From contig JXTC01000154.1 in the NCBI GenBank assembly GCA_002914845.1, forward strand, positions 59,606 to 123,605: a stretch of 64,000 nt of DNA. Reading direction: 5' to 3'. Position numbers and translations under genes: made by a program. Source of the DNA: Trema orientale (Eukaryota > Streptophyta > Magnoliopsida > Rosales > Cannabaceae). Below, in pieces: positions 1 to 12,810 of the stretch (the first letter of the stretch is position 1; each line of letters starts with the position of its first letter). The notes below the pieces were generated by a model. It had not been told where the DNA came from, searched no databases, and saw nothing but the letters and a program-made list of their open reading frames with translations.

Positions 1-131
1 GTCAGTTTTTGATTTAAATCAAGAAGAACTAGAAATCATCTGATCAATTTTTATCAAAAGACAATAGTGAGTTATACAACATTAATAAAGTCTACAATTT
101 TGAAAATCAGATAAGTGGATTGAATTTTTAG

Positions 132-606
132 TAGGCCAGTAATTTTCTACACGACACGACGATACGATACGAAATAAATAAGTTTGGATGACCTATTTAA
201 TTTTCGTGCCAATTTCGGGTTAAAACGTATAACACATATAATAAACAGGTAGGTTTCGGGTCAGCCGACTTAACTTGAAAATGACTCTTATAACTCGTTT
301 AATTAAACGAGTTATTTTTGTATCGTATCAATATGACACATTTATTGATATTTTAATATTTGATTAATTTTAAACATATTTACATGTGTAAACTTAAATT
401 AATCAGTGCATAATCGTGTTAAATTAGAATAATCATGCCAATTTTGAATAATCTTGTCAAACAGGTCAAAATATGATATATGACACATTTATTGTCATAT
501 CGTGTTACACGTGTATTAATCATGTCATGTTCGAATTTTTTTGACAAATCGTATTTATATTGAAATGTTATCGTGTCGTGTCGGATAATATGAATTATCA
601 GTGCTA
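132..606 (-). mobile_element. Degraded hAT-type MITE, copy 1 of the CGTGTCGTGT family
   Basis: This 475-bp non-coding element is an inverted relative of the intact copy at 12811-13388. Its left end (TAGGCCAGTAATTTTCTACA) matches the reverse complement of that copy's right end, and the similarity continues inward through the CGGGTT and GTTTAATTAAACG motifs. The flanks are ATTTTTAG (124-131) and ATTTTTGG (607-614), a 7-of-8 match to an 8-bp target duplication. Many differences from the intact copy are C-to-T or G-to-A, as expected from decay of methylated cytosines. It has no coding capacity. Confidence 0.75.
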
Positions 607-1297
607 ATTTTTGGACGAATTGATTGACTTTTTTAGAAATTTGAAACTTGAAAAGCATAATTTTAGAAAACTTAAAATATGGATTTTAAAATTGCAAAAG
701 ATGCTAACTTTTGTGGTTTTTTTTTTTTTCCCATTATTTAACCCTTTCGAAAATCCGACAAGTGGATCCAAATTTTTTAGACTAATTGTTATTTTATTAA
801 ATAATGAAAGGTCTGTTAACATTACCTTTTGTGTGATGTGATTTCTTTACAATCTTTTCTTTTTTCTTTTTAAGATATTCACAAAATACACTAACTAGAA
901 TTATAATTAGTATAATGTGTGAGCAAAGCGACTAGTATTATTCTTATTATTATTTATCTATTTCTTTTTGGCTGAAGAACATGGTTCGTATTCGAGTCAT
1001 ATACCAAACCATTAGTTTTTCTTATTCTTTTGAATGAGTATACGAAAGTATTACCTTATAAGGAAATGAAAGGGTTATCATTTTTATATAAGGAAAGAAT
1101 AAAGACAATGATTAATTGATTCTAATTTCTAAGTCCTAATAAAACCAGAAAAATTATTCAGAAAAGAAAATATTATATAGCGAGGGGGAGATAATTGAAA
1201 ATAAAAATTAATTAAGAGAGAAAAATTGAAAAGATTAAAAATTAAAAAATAAAGTTTGGTATTTCCAAAAAACCAGAAAATAATAAAAAAGCTTCCC
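607..1297. other. Intergenic, AT-rich, no gene seen
   Basis: This stretch lies between the first MITE and the leader of the GIP1-like gene. It contains A/T homopolymers and only short, non-conserved open frames. No RNA gene or element boundary was recognised. Confidence 0.6.
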
Positions 1298-1518
1298 ACT
1301 CAGAGAGCGAAGAAAAAGAAAGAGAGAGGGTTTTCGGTGCAAAGAGACAGAGAGAGAGTTAGAGAGAGAGAGCTTTAGCTTTGGTTACTTTATCTATCTA
1401 CTAAGAGTACTTTGGTACTTTCTTCTTCGTCTTCTGGTCGCGGCGGAACCCCGGAGAGTGACTGTGTCCAGAACGTTGTCGTTTAGATCTGAGGGTTTTG
1501 TTTTCTCAGAAGGCAGCC
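1298..1518 (+). promoter_or_regulatory. GA-rich 5' leader of the GIP1-like gene
   Basis: This region directly upstream of the ATG at 1519 contains several GAGAGA runs between about 1318 and 1372, followed by a CT-rich patch. Such tracts are typical of plant 5' leaders and can bind BBR/BPC GAGA-binding proteins (known for the class, not shown here). The transcription start cannot be fixed from sequence alone. Confidence 0.5.
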
Positions 1519-4500
1519 ATGAGTGGCAAAGGCGGCAACAATGGCAAGGGCAATATTGGAATTTCGGCGATTCCTCCTGGGTCGAGGAAGATTGTTCAGA
1601 GCTTGAAGGAGATTGTCAATAACTGTACGGAACAGGAGATCTACGCCATGCTCAAAGACTGTAACATGGACCCTAACGAAGCCGTTAATCGCCTCCTCGC
1701 TCAAGGTTTCTTTCTTTCTTTTTTTCTTTTTTTTTCCTTGAAAAAAAAATGTATTTTTGGTTGATGGGTTTTGGAGGTTTTGTGTATTTGGATTAGGGTT
1801 TTACTTGTTTTGGTAGTGATCACTCAAAATAGATATATATTGTGATTTTACTTGATTGTTGTTGTAAAGGAAAGAAGAAAAGAAGATTTTGATTTTTTTT
1901 TTTTTTTTTGGGTTTTTGGAATTGGAGAAAATAGATAGATAATGGGTTGAAGGTATTTGTTTTAAGTGCTATTTTAGACCCAGCAAGTGTTTTTCTTTGT
2001 TAGACTTTGTTCATGTGTCCAGAAATGGTATTCTTTGGCTTTTTTGTTGCTTATTTGATTAGGCTTTTAGGTTTGTCTTTCCTTTATTTTCTTTTTTTAT
2101 TTTATTATTATTTTGGTTGAATATTTGATCAACTATGTATGCTTATACAATATATATGTGTAATCTTGTACAGTCTTCAGAGGCATGTATGTATACTTAC
2201 CCATTTAAAAAATATGTGTGTATTAGTTATAACTATCTCGATCAACATAACTATCTCGATCAACATTGCTTTGCTTAATGGGATTTTATTTACTTGCAGT
2301 ACTAACCCAGTTGATAACCTAGATATTTTGTTGCTTAAGGAAATCTTAGTTTGTATTGTATTGGGCATGGGAGCTAACTAGCTCGCTTGTATGGCTGACA
2401 TCGTGTTTCTAATGTAAAGCTTATAAATTGTGTAGATCCTTTTCATGAAGTGAAGAGCAAACGAGAAAAGAAAAAAGAGGTGCGTGTGTTTCAAAAATGC
2501 ACAGAACTATGCTTTGTTTGAAAGTTTTATTCGGTTGTTACCTTCCACTCACTGCAGGTTTTATGATTTGCGAATTTATTAGATTCTATCGATTCAGAGT
2601 CCACTTAAAATTTTTTTTTTTTCAATGCAATATTTTTCCTGCATTTGTATGGGTGGTTTTAGTGCTCGGTGCTGACAAGGGTTTATTATTACTAATATTT
2701 TTTTATTAAGACACATTTGTTCCGTGGTGTTTTTCTGGGTTCTAACGTCTGACTTCTGACTATGTTGTCTTGTGAACTATTTTTCACTTGTTTCTCTGAT
2801 TGATGTAGAATAAGGATACAACCGATTTGAGGCCTCGTGGTATTATTAGCTCTTCAAATCGTGGTGGTAAGGGTGGTGGGGATCGTTATACTGGACGTGG
2901 TGGTCCAAACCAGTTTACCTCTAATGGTATGTGGCTGTGTTTTATATTTATATGGCATTTTCTTCATATATTTGGTAGACTTATCTATTTGTTCTTTTCT
3001 CAGAAGCTGGTGCTTTTTATGGTAAATCTGCATACAAGAAGGAAAATGGAACACATGCTAATGCAGGATTCTCATCTTCGGCATCAGGTCTGACTGGAAA
3101 TAACCCGAGCCGACGACCTTCATCGTACAGGTTATAATTGTTTCAACACATACAATCAAATTCTTACATTCTTTGCATTTTACTCTGGGTAATCTTGTTT
3201 AGAGAGGCAGTAAGAAATTCACATTTAATTTCCAGTCAAAAAACAGAAAAAGAGAATAAAACAATTACTTAGCTAGTTAATCTAATGTTTCTCTAATTTA
3301 TCTTACTGCTGCATGGATTTTCATTTATTGTTGTTTGTCTGTAGCATGGGATTGCATTTTTCTGGTGTTGATTTACCAGTGATTTTAGAGTTGATTGTCG
3401 CCAATTTGTGTGTAAAATTTGTTGCAGTGATTCTGTCTCCTTAGAAAATAAGACCTGGCTGGTAGCCTCTGGGGATGGTATCTCTTCCTCTTCACAGCCT
3501 TCTTCTGGATTTCAATCTGCCTGGGTGGGGGTCCCAGGTCAAGTTTCAATGGCCGATATTGTTAAGATGGGTAGGCCGCAAGCAAAGGTATCTGCCACGT
3601 CAAACCCACCTATCCACAGTGTCCATCATCAAAATTCTCCTGCACCCTCTTCAGCTCATCACAATTTGCATTTATCCCAAGACCATGGATCTAAGGAGTC
3701 AGAGTTACACAGGGATCAAGGGCTTATTTCAAGTGAGGATATTGGTTCCAATGATGAATGGCCTTCAATTGAGCTGCCACAAAGTGCTAGTCTGTCCTCT
3801 GTCTTGGAGGTGCCTTCGGACTCAGAGTTGTATGCAAATTCGTCTAACTTACCCTTGGACAGAGCGAGTCAGCACTTGAAATTACAATTAGATGAGGCTC
3901 AAGTGGCTGAAGATGGTCTTGATGAGACACTTGATGCTAATCATATTGGACATGCTTCTGTATCTGGTAGAAATATACAAGAGGATGATTCTGTCGGTGC
4001 GCCTGTTTTTGAGAATAACTCATATGATGACATGTCTTCATACCAGGCACATGGGCACACTTATGACCATAGTAAGGGTATTATGATGCTTTATATTTGG
4101 TTTAACCCGTATTTCGCGTTTTGTTATTATTTTTATTATTATCGTAAACTTATTGTGTTAGTCTTTTCTGTTAAATGACATTGACCATTTAATTTTTGCC
4201 CATCCTTCTATGGGTCACACTGATATTTCTTATTTGTTTATGAGAATTACTAGATCCTTCATAGGCAGGTAGGAAAAGAAAGGTGGTATTTACCCTGGTT
4301 GGGCATTGATGGCAACATTTCTTTTCCTTTCTTGTGAAAATGATTTTATGTTGATGTGTGTAAGATGCTAACCTTCATTTCTCCTCCAAAATCTTGAATC
4401 CCAGCTGAAGATAGTGTTTCATCAATGGCTGCAAACTTAGAGCAAATTAGTTTACAAAAGGATGATCGGGGAGCACGACCTGAAGAGGATGTCCCTGCTG

Positions 4501-7500
4501 TTGTTATTCCAAATCACTTACAGCTCCACACTCCAGACTGCTTGAACTTGAGCTTCGGAAGTTTTGGATCCGGCAATAATGCTGCCGTTTCTGGTTCTGG
4601 GTCATTTGCTTCCAGGTCCATGAAAAGTAACTTGGACGAGACATCTGCATCAGTAGATGCTCCTGCAATTGGGCAGTCAGATTCAAGGTAAACATATGGT
4701 CATACTGCATGTTTTACAAATTGATTGTTTATTATGTCTTCTAATTTTTTTCCCCTTCTGCAGAAATACCGAGTTTTATGTAGATGAGCATCTTGGAACT
4801 ACTTCAGATGGAAATCTGATTAGAACTGGGGCAAGTACTGGGGAATATGACTCTTCTTCAGTTCCACAAGCAGAGGCCCTGAAACAGGAAACTTCTGAAG
4901 CTGATCAAGGGAATCAGTATGCGTTCCCTTCTTCTGCACCTGGATTTTCTTACGAAAGCTCTCAACAGTTGAATGTGGCATTTAGTCATCCACAGACAAG
5001 TGCACAGATGCAGAATCTTGCTCCTTTCTCAAGTGTAATGGTACAATTATTACTATGAACTATGTACTCTTAATTTTTGGTTGGTGTTTTTGCTCTTTTA
5101 AATTAATGAGGCAGTTCCACACATAACCGAATTATTTGCTAGGAAACTTTTGCGCTTTTATGAGTTGACTTGACATGTTGTCAGAGATTTATGCTCTTTG
5201 GATGAGAATCTCACTTTCCTAAAAAATTTACTCATGTTAGGATATGATTATTGACATTATATTTCATGGGATAAGGTGAGATTGATGTCTTGATGCATAG
5301 ACCTGTTACATGGGACTGGTTAGATGAGCTTGAGAATTGTTTTGTGTTTACTTGCAACTATTTTTAATTTGTTATGGTCATGTTAACGAAAGAACATCTT
5401 TGCACATTTGACGCAAGTGCAGAATGAGAACATGTATGAAAAAAGTAGACAAAGTAGGATTTGCCAAAGGTTGTCAGGGCAGTAAAAAGAAGCATTAAAT
5501 TCATAGTTCAAGGTTATTTAAAATTAGAATGAGGGAATGAGGGGGGCTACGCAATGAGGGGGGCTACGCAATGGAGCCTATCCTCTATTTTCTTTATGGT
5601 ATGTATTGCCTTTATTGGTGTTTTCATTTCTTTAACTTAGCTCATGCTGCAATTTGTGTTTGGCATTATTTGGTTTTTTTTTTTTTTTTTTTTTTTGGTT
5701 CGAGTCTCTGTTTGCAAATGTATTTTCTATGAGCTATAGGTGGAACAAAATTATTGTGTTAATAGAATTTAATGTTTTATCTCTCTCTGATATTTCTCAT
5801 TACAGCAGGCATATACAAATTCATTACCAAGCACTTTGTTGGCTTCTTCTGTTCAGACTGCAAGAGAGGATCTTTCCTACTCACCCTTTCCTGTTACACA
5901 ACAAATGCCTACAAAATATAACAACGTGGCTTCTTCTGTTGGTGGTCCCACCATGTCCATGCCAGAGGTGACCCTCCACCTTTTCTTTGTGATTTCGTGA
6001 ATCAGTTTTGCTTTTAAGAGACATTTTGATACATGTGAATATGAGTGTTTTGTTGATGAAACTGGTTTCTAATTCTAAGAAAACAAAAGCCACCTGAGTT
6101 GAACTAGGTTGAACTGTCTACAAATAAAATCAGTTTTTGTTTGGGGGCTCTAATTTTGCTTCTATTATATTTCCTCCTTTTTTTCCCCGAATAGTTTGAC
6201 TGCTGTGGCATTCTAAAGCGTGATAGTCTAGCCATTTTCTTCACTCTTTACTATACTAGAGTTGGCAGCCAATACTCTAGATTCTAGAAGCTACTATGCT
6301 CTGTCCATGTGTTGAATAGAAGTATGTAATATATATTCATTATATTATTGTATATAATATTTATATGACTCATATATAGTACATTATACATAATGTACTA
6401 CATATGAGTACATTATATGAGTCATATAAATATTCTGTATAATGCATTATTTCAGTTATATAAACATTTTTTATTTGACTACTTCTGTCCTAAAGTTGCA
6501 AATATAAATATGCATAGAAATATGTAAAAATCGATGGGGTTTTGGCTTCATTATTTCAGTTATATAAACATTTTTTATTTACTACTTCTGTACTAAAGTT
6601 GCACATATAAATATGCATAGAAATATGTAAAGATGAATGAGGTTTTGTCCTCGCTCTGCTCAAATAAAATCCATACACTGCCTATCACGAACAAAAAAGT
6701 GCGGATGTAGTTGAAAATATTATTAGCATATTTCGGACAGAGAAAATAAGGCATCATTGAATCAGATATTTAACGATCACGGGACCCTAAGGAAAAGTGT
6801 TATTATCTGACAATATAATAAACACGATATTGTTTTATTATTGTTCTTTATTTTATGTATTAATATTATTTTTATCACTTCACTCTTTCTGTACTTCATA
6901 TTTTAAGGATGGAAACATTTGTGTTTAACCTTCCCCCTTCTAGGCACATTTTTGTACTGATAGATTATTCACCATGCTTATGTGAAGGGCGATAGATTGC
7001 TAGAACATATGGAGAAAGAAAAACTGCAGTACTTGTATCTAAAGAAGTTAGCATTTAGCAGCAATATTACTGCTACAACCTTAGATGTCAAATGCTGTGC
7101 TCTCCTTCATCTTTCTGAGGAGACTGTCGTTACTTTGTATCGAGAATGACGGCAGAATCACATTGTAGTTTGATTTGCCTGACTTTTAGGACCAAGAACT
7201 AAGTGCATAAATCGAGTGTATATCGTTAAATTTTTCTGCTCATAGAGGTCTGTTAAGTAATCACCTTTTATGTTATTCATCATGTCTGATGTTGCGCTTG
7301 CTAATTCATGACTGTCTTAGTGTGCTTTGAACATGAGAATTGAATAAATAATAGGATGAAATTAAGCTCTGGATCACGTTGACAGTAATTTTTTTTTATC
7401 TTAGCGATCCTAAGAACATTTTCGAAGTTGATATGTTTCAAGAAGATAATATCCATTACTTATTTTTCTTTATATGAAAAAGGAAAGGAAAAGCATTATT

Positions 7501-8653
7501 GTTATCTTGATTTTAAGAAAAAAATAAAAATAAGAAATACAGTCACATTTTGAAGATCAGGGTTTCATTGTTTCTGATTCTTCTGTTGTATATTTTCAGG
7601 CTTTGAGAGCAGCGAGTATTTCTACACCGCAGCCCACTCAACAGACCTTACCCGGTGGCAATGTTGCAACTGGCCCTGCCCTTCCACAACATCTTGCTGT
7701 GCACCCTTATTCCCAACCCACTCTTCCTTTGGGACATTTTGCCAACATGATTGGTTATCCTTTCTTGCCTCAGAGCTACACATATATGCCATCTGCATTC
7801 CAGCAAACATTTCCTGGAAACAGCACATATCATCAGTCTTTGGCTGCGGTGCTCCCACAGTACAAAAATAGTGTATCTGTTAGCAGCTTGCCTCAATCTG
7901 CTGCCATTGCCTCTGCATATGGGTTTGGGAGTTCGACCAGCATTCCTGGAGGAAATTTCCCCGTGAATCCACCTACTGCACCTACAGGCACAACCATTGG
8001 CTATGAAGATGTCTTAAGTTCTCAGTACAAGGATGCTAACCATTTAATGTCACTTCAGCAGCAGGTAATTCTTACTCGCTCAACTCATGAAATGTAATGC
8101 AGGCTTTACTTGTTTGTTAGTTTTTGATAGCACTTGAAAGGTACTGTGTTATCGTATAGTAGTGATATTTTCTTTTTCTGATATTATGAAAAGTCAGTCT
8201 AAAGTTGTCTCTGAGAATTTTTGCTTTTATTTAAGCCGGCTAAAACAGTTATCTCTCTCATCACATCTTTCTTCTCTCTTCTTGTAATTGTTGGCTGGAG
8301 TATTTTCTCTTCTGTTGAGACTCAAGCTGCCTTTCCTCTTTTTGTTATTTTGTTGCCAGAATGACAACTCAGCCATGTGGGTTCATGGACCTGGCTCACG
8401 AGCAATGTCTGCGGTTCCAGCTAGCACATATTACGGCTTCCAGGGGCAAAATCAACAGCACGCTGGATTCCGGCAAGCTCAGCAGCAGCCTTCTCAGCAA
8501 TTCGGGGGGGCTCTTAGTTACCCGAACTTCTACCACTCTCAGTCAGGGATGTCCCTGGAACACCAGCAACAAAATCCAAGGGATGCATCTCTTGGAGGCT
8601 CACAAGGCCAACCCTCTAAGCAGTCGCAACAATTATGGCAGAATAGCTACTAA
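1519..8653 (+). CDS. GIP1L: GBF-interacting protein 1-like (DUF1296), 866 aa, 10 exons
   Basis: Exons: 1519-1705, 2436-2479, 2809-2926, 3004-3130, 3428-4071, 4405-4687, 4764-5040, 5806-5967, 7600-8064 and 8360-8653. All introns are GT-AG and phases join to a 2601-nt frame ending in TAA. Residues 1 to about 65 are the GIP1 N-terminal UBA-like domain (DUF1296), including the stretches IPPGSRKIVQSLKEIV and AMLKDCNMDPNEAVNRLL, and run into LAQDPFHEVKSKREKKKE across exon 2. A Gly/Arg-rich stretch (NRGGKGGGDRYTGRGG) follows in exon 3. The remainder is low-complexity and rich in Ser, Gln and Pro, with no other domain seen. Arabidopsis GIP1 binds G-box factors and aids their DNA binding, so nuclear action is inferred from the family. 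The ATG at 1519 is the first in frame with the domain. Exon 8 has a tandem CAGCAG acceptor. Family assignment is firm; exact function is not. Confidence 0.92.
5536..5569. repeat. Tandem 17-bp repeat, two copies
   Basis: The unit AATGAGGGGGGCTACGC occurs twice back to back without mismatch, inside the intron between exons 7 and 8 of the GIP1-like gene. Confidence 0.85.
6356..6434. repeat. Perfect inverted repeat, 21-bp arms, intronic
   Basis: The arms are at 6356-6376 and 6414-6434. The right arm, TATATGAGTCATATAAATATT, is the exact reverse complement of the left, across a 37-base spacer that is itself partly palindromic (ATGTACTACATATGAGTACAT). It sits in the 1.6-kb intron 8 of the GIP1-like gene and may be the remnant of a foldback element. 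Confidence 0.8.
6445..6651. repeat. Tandem duplication of about 104 bp
   Basis: The unit at 6445-6548 is repeated at 6549-6651 with a few substitutions and small indels. Both copies begin CATTATTTCAGTTATATAAA and contain ATATGCATAGAAATATGTAA. The duplication is intronic in the GIP1-like gene and directly follows the inverted repeat. Confidence 0.85.
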
Positions 8654-9192
8654 TCTTAATCACCTCCTGGTTTTTCAGGGTCTTGTAGTGAGTTTGAAAG
8701 TGGCCAACGAGAGGCATTTCGCGGTCTTAATAATTGATGTATCATTATTTGGTCTGAAGAGACCTTGACTGGCTGCTGCCCTGTGCCACGAGGTTGTATT
8801 CTACATATTTATGCTGTTGTTCTGTTTTAACGTAGGAACATGTGTGCTAATTTGGGTTAGTGGACTATTTTACTTTTCTCACTTTTTCTCCAATTTATTT
8901 TTCTTGTTTCCTCTTCTTGCTATATAGTAAAGAAGTTGGTTTCCTTTTGTATACTACTTATCACTTTAGAATTAACTAAATTTCTTTTCCATTTCCTCTA
9001 CTATTACTTTGTTGTTTTCGGAATAATGTTTTGAAGTCGGTCCAGAGTGAGATTAACCTAAAGTGGTATGACTGCAAGTTAATATAAACTTGTTAAATAG
9101 GAATAGCGAGATGAGTTGCGTTTCTGGGAGGAAAGGTTATCCTGCTGTGCGGTCCACGGGAAGAAAAGTGAAGTTAGGTGATTTGAGCTAAT
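8654..9192 (+). other. 3' flank of the GIP1-like gene
   Basis: This stretch follows the TAA at 8651-8653 and contains the probable 3' UTR, T-rich up to about 9000. No clear poly(A) signal stands out above the general AT richness, and no further coding region was seen. Confidence 0.5.
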
Positions 9193-9481
9193 CTTAGATA
9201 TATATAAGATATTATTATTTTTATATCTTGTATTTTTATACTTTGTTCAAGTTATATTTTATATTTTATTATTATTAATATTGACCATTAGATTTAAAAT
9301 TTGTTATAAATGTATAATTTGACACTAATTAAGAGCAGTTAATTTTTTAAGATTGATATAAATTATAACAGATTTTAAATTTAAGAGTCAATGTTGATAA
9401 TAACTAAAACATAATGTATAAATTGAATAAAATGTCAAAATACAATATATAAAAATGATACTATCCCGATATATATTCAAG
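9193..9481. mobile_element. Long foldback (MITE-like) element
   Basis: The two halves are diverged inverted repeats of more than 100 bp each. The left arm begins CTTAGATATATATAAGATAT, and the reverse complement of the right arm begins CTTGAATATATATCGGGATA. Inner blocks such as TTAAATTTAAAATCTGTTAT (right, reverse-complemented) pair with TTAGATTTAAAATTTGTTAT (left). No ORF and no clean target duplication were found. The direct repeat GATTTGAGCTA lies on both sides, at 9181-9191 and near 9534. Confidence 0.6.
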
Positions 9482-11051
9482 TATGGGTAGTCAGATACTA
9501 AAATTAATGAATTGAAATAAAGTCCTGGGATGATTTGAGCTAGATATCGGAGTATGGATAATCAACTACAATATTAATGAATATTTTAACGCAGTGTTCG
9601 GCTTTGTGGTGTGTCTTATTTTCAATGTGGTACTCACCACGGCAAATGCTTTATGGCATTGCTCTTCTATTAAGTTTCATTCTCTAGGTAAGTTAAGTCA
9701 TAGGTCCCCATTGTTTCATCTGGTTTGCACATTGGTCTTTAACGTTTATTTTTTCTGGTTCAAGTACATAAAGTAATATTTACTTGGTAATTGTTAGTTG
9801 TTTTCTTAGGTGTTGCATTTTGCTGTCATTGATCTCTAAAATATTTCACTTGTTTAGAAATTTGGTCCTTAGCTGTTGTTTTTGTTTTGTTTTTTGTTTT
9901 TTGGTTTTGGGCACTTGAATCTTTAATAAACTATTTTGCATCCAAAAATCTTTTAAGAGATTTTATCCGAAACAACTAGTTAGAACCTATGTGAAATTAG
10001 AGTGGATGTAGATTAGAAGACTAATATCTCACGGTTTTTAGAAACTCTGATTCAGGATCACAAGAATTCAGACTGTGAAATAGCTTTTTTTATGTTATTT
10101 ATCTTATATATTTATTTGTTTGTTTGTTTTTGGTCAAGGAGAATAGCTCCTTTATTATTCCACTCTCTTCTATTTCGAAAGAGGTACTATTGACCTTACT
10201 AATGTAGCTTTGTCATTTCTGGATAGAGTTGCATATATAGATACAACAGACACCATTGAAAGCTTGCATATCAGAAAGTATTCTAATATCCAAGATAGTA
10301 TGTAGAAGTAGAGAACTAACATCTGGCAGCATATGATGAGATTCCATTTACCAGGTAAAGCCACCTTAATCTCATTATTACTTTCATTCTAACAAGGGCA
10401 AATCAATCTTTCATATCTCTTTCCTGTAATTTTCTACCTAGCTGCTGAAAAAAAAAAAAAAAGAAAAAGAAAAAAGGAGAACTTAGGGTACAGCCAATGC
10501 CTTAGCAAATATCTTCATTAGGAGCACTTATTGAGAACCCTTTAAGAGAAAGCAGCAAGAATAACAACTATTGGCATTTTTCAGTTCACTTGGCTTGTTA
10601 GAGAGAGACCATTTGATAGAAGGTAATTAGAAAAGTCGAATTTTTGCAATACAGCTATAATATCATATGACCAATTGGATAACATGACCAACTAATTAAG
10701 TTTCTCTACAAAAGGACGTCACGTTGCGTATTTATAGAAAAATAAATCACGTATTATGCCTCTTGCATATATTGAAGAGAGTGTAAGAAGGAAGTGGATA
10801 AGATTGGATCAATAGCTATTAAGACAATCCATTTGTTCATATTTGAAAACAATGGAGGATTCGATTTCGGACAATGCTAAAATTTGCGATTTCTTCGAAT
10901 AGTGTTTTCATGTTTTGGTTTAGTTTAGAAGTTAGTTGCCCAGATGGGCTTTTTAGATTTTTCATTCTAGAACTTCAATTTAGACTACTCACTGTCAAAA
11001 GATTTTCCATTCTATGATTTGTAAAGTTGGTTTTTTGGAAATTCTGATTTG
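9482..11051. other. Intergenic, no gene seen
   Basis: This AT-rich stretch has poly(A) and poly(T) tracts. A diverged direct repeat (GTATGGGTAGTCAGATACTA near 9481 and GTATGGATAATCAACTACAA near 9554) was noted. Open frames are short and do not resemble known proteins. Confidence 0.5.
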
Positions 11052-11287
11052 GGCTTTGTTTGGAACTTGGATTTTACTAGGGAAAAAAATTGTGAGGGAA
11101 AAGTTGAAGGAAAAAGAGAAGGAAAATATTTTACTAAAATTCTATAAATTTAGTTTTCAAAAACGTCTCTTATAGAATCTTCGTAAATTTTTTTCCTTCA
11201 ATCTTTGATAAAATCCAAACAAAAGAAAATAGAATTCCTATAAATTTATTTTTATTCCTCCCTAAAATCCAAGATCCAAACAGAGCC
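11052..11287. mobile_element. MITE with GGCTYTGTTTGGA termini
   Basis: This 236-bp element has strong terminal inverted repeats. The left end is GGCTTTGTTTGGAACTTGG and the right end reverse-complemented is GGCTCTGTTTGGATCTTGG, and both continue into GATTTTA. The inner halves also pair (purine-rich left, pyrimidine-rich right). No target duplication was identified, so the superfamily is open. The outer element at 60541-61197 has related termini. Confidence 0.75.
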
Positions 11288-11301
11288 TTAATATCACAAG
11301 A

Positions 11302-11460
11302 TTTGAGACTGATTTAGTGTCACATGATCTAAGTTTTGAAAGGTTATTTGGTAATTTAGCACGTTAAACGAGATTGGAAGTTTGAGGCTGATTTAGTGTC
11401 ATATGATCTAAATTTTGAAATGTTATTTTGGTAATTTAGCATGTTAAATGAGATTAGGAG
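11302..11460. repeat. Tandem duplication, about 79-bp unit
   Basis: Units at 11302-11380 and 11381-11460 share TGATTTAGTGTCAYATGATC, GGTAATTTAGCAYGTTAAA and a GAGATT-containing end, differing by scattered substitutions and a few single-base indels. Confidence 0.85.
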
Positions 11461-12802
11461 TTTGATTAATAGTAAAAATTAAATACGATTGAAATTAAAG
11501 CAATAAACAACAAACATGTTGAAAATTGAATCTTCAACTTCATTATTTTTTTAGTTCCAAATCAGTATTATTTTCGAGTCATATTGAGTTTAGTCTCATA
11601 CTTATCCAAACATTTGTTAGTAATAAGTTGGATGTTAAATCTTAAATGCTTACTCATTTAGTAGACAATAAAAATTGAGACGATCGAGATAATTGATTGA
11701 TTACTGAAAAAAAAAAAAAAGAAAATTGGCTTGTACATATTATTAACTTTTGTGCATTTTTTAACCAAAATTAAATATTAAATTGGTTAAAATTCACAAT
11801 TCATAACTTGCAAAGAGTAGAAATGTTTTTGAGAATTTTAATGAAGAGTTAAGAAAGAGAATAAGAATTATGAGAACTAGATACCGCTATTTATAGAACT
11901 GAGACGATAAACAAGAAATTTCCAATATGGGACTATTGAATGGAGTAAAAATTGTAAAAATTGCCTTTTTTCTCACAAGCAATTATATAATAGTTATTTT
12001 ATTATCTATTTTCTAAAACAGAATAATCATCTATAATCGAAAATGGAAATTTCTCTTTTTTTTCTTTTTCTTTTTTTAATAACTAACCTTTATTTTATCC
12101 ATTTTCTGATCAATAGCCTCACATAATTAACTATCTACTTTCCAAAATAACAAAATTATTTAATGGAAATTTTGTGATTGCATACCCAAAATTATCATAT
12201 TCTATTTAGGGCAACTCTCTGAAACAATAGTTTCAGTATACAGAAATTGTAGACATTATCACATATGCCTAGGGAGATATTATTATTAAAGAAACTACAA
12301 TGTGAACAATGTGAAGATGTGCCATATTGAAGCCATTAATCAGGATCAAACAACACATCTATAATTTGCTCCTGATCTTCAAACAGTGTTTCTCTTAATA
12401 ACTTAGCTTGTTAAAATTGTCTAGCTGTCACATCAGTACCTATCTTTAGCAATTGAAACGAAACTCCAAGTACAGACAAACGTTACATTAATCTCGTACC
12501 CATCTTCTAACTAGAATGTGAAATAAGTAAATATGGTCTTATACAATCTTAGACAATCAGAATTGGTCATTGCTTCTTTCAAAAAAAAAAAAAAAGAATT
12601 GGTCCTTACTAAATAAGATTTTTGTACATATATAAAGTTTATATGAAGGTCAAACGTTTATAAATGGAAATTTTCCATATTAGGTAATAACTACATGCTA
12701 AGATCTCAGACTTTTGTTAGTTTTCGTTAAACCCAATTTGCTTCATTGATTCCATATTGCATATAGTTATGCACACAAGACTAAAATACCTATTTTATAC
12801 CC
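11461..12802. other. Intergenic, no gene seen
   Basis: AT-rich sequence with several poly(A) runs. No conserved coding frame, RNA gene or paired termini were recognised. Confidence 0.5.
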
Positions 12803-12810
12803 ATTTGGGG

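Noticed and set aside
1498-1518. Start of the GIP1-like protein at 1498
   Set aside because: The codon there is TTG. The first ATG in frame is at 1519 and starts the conserved domain.
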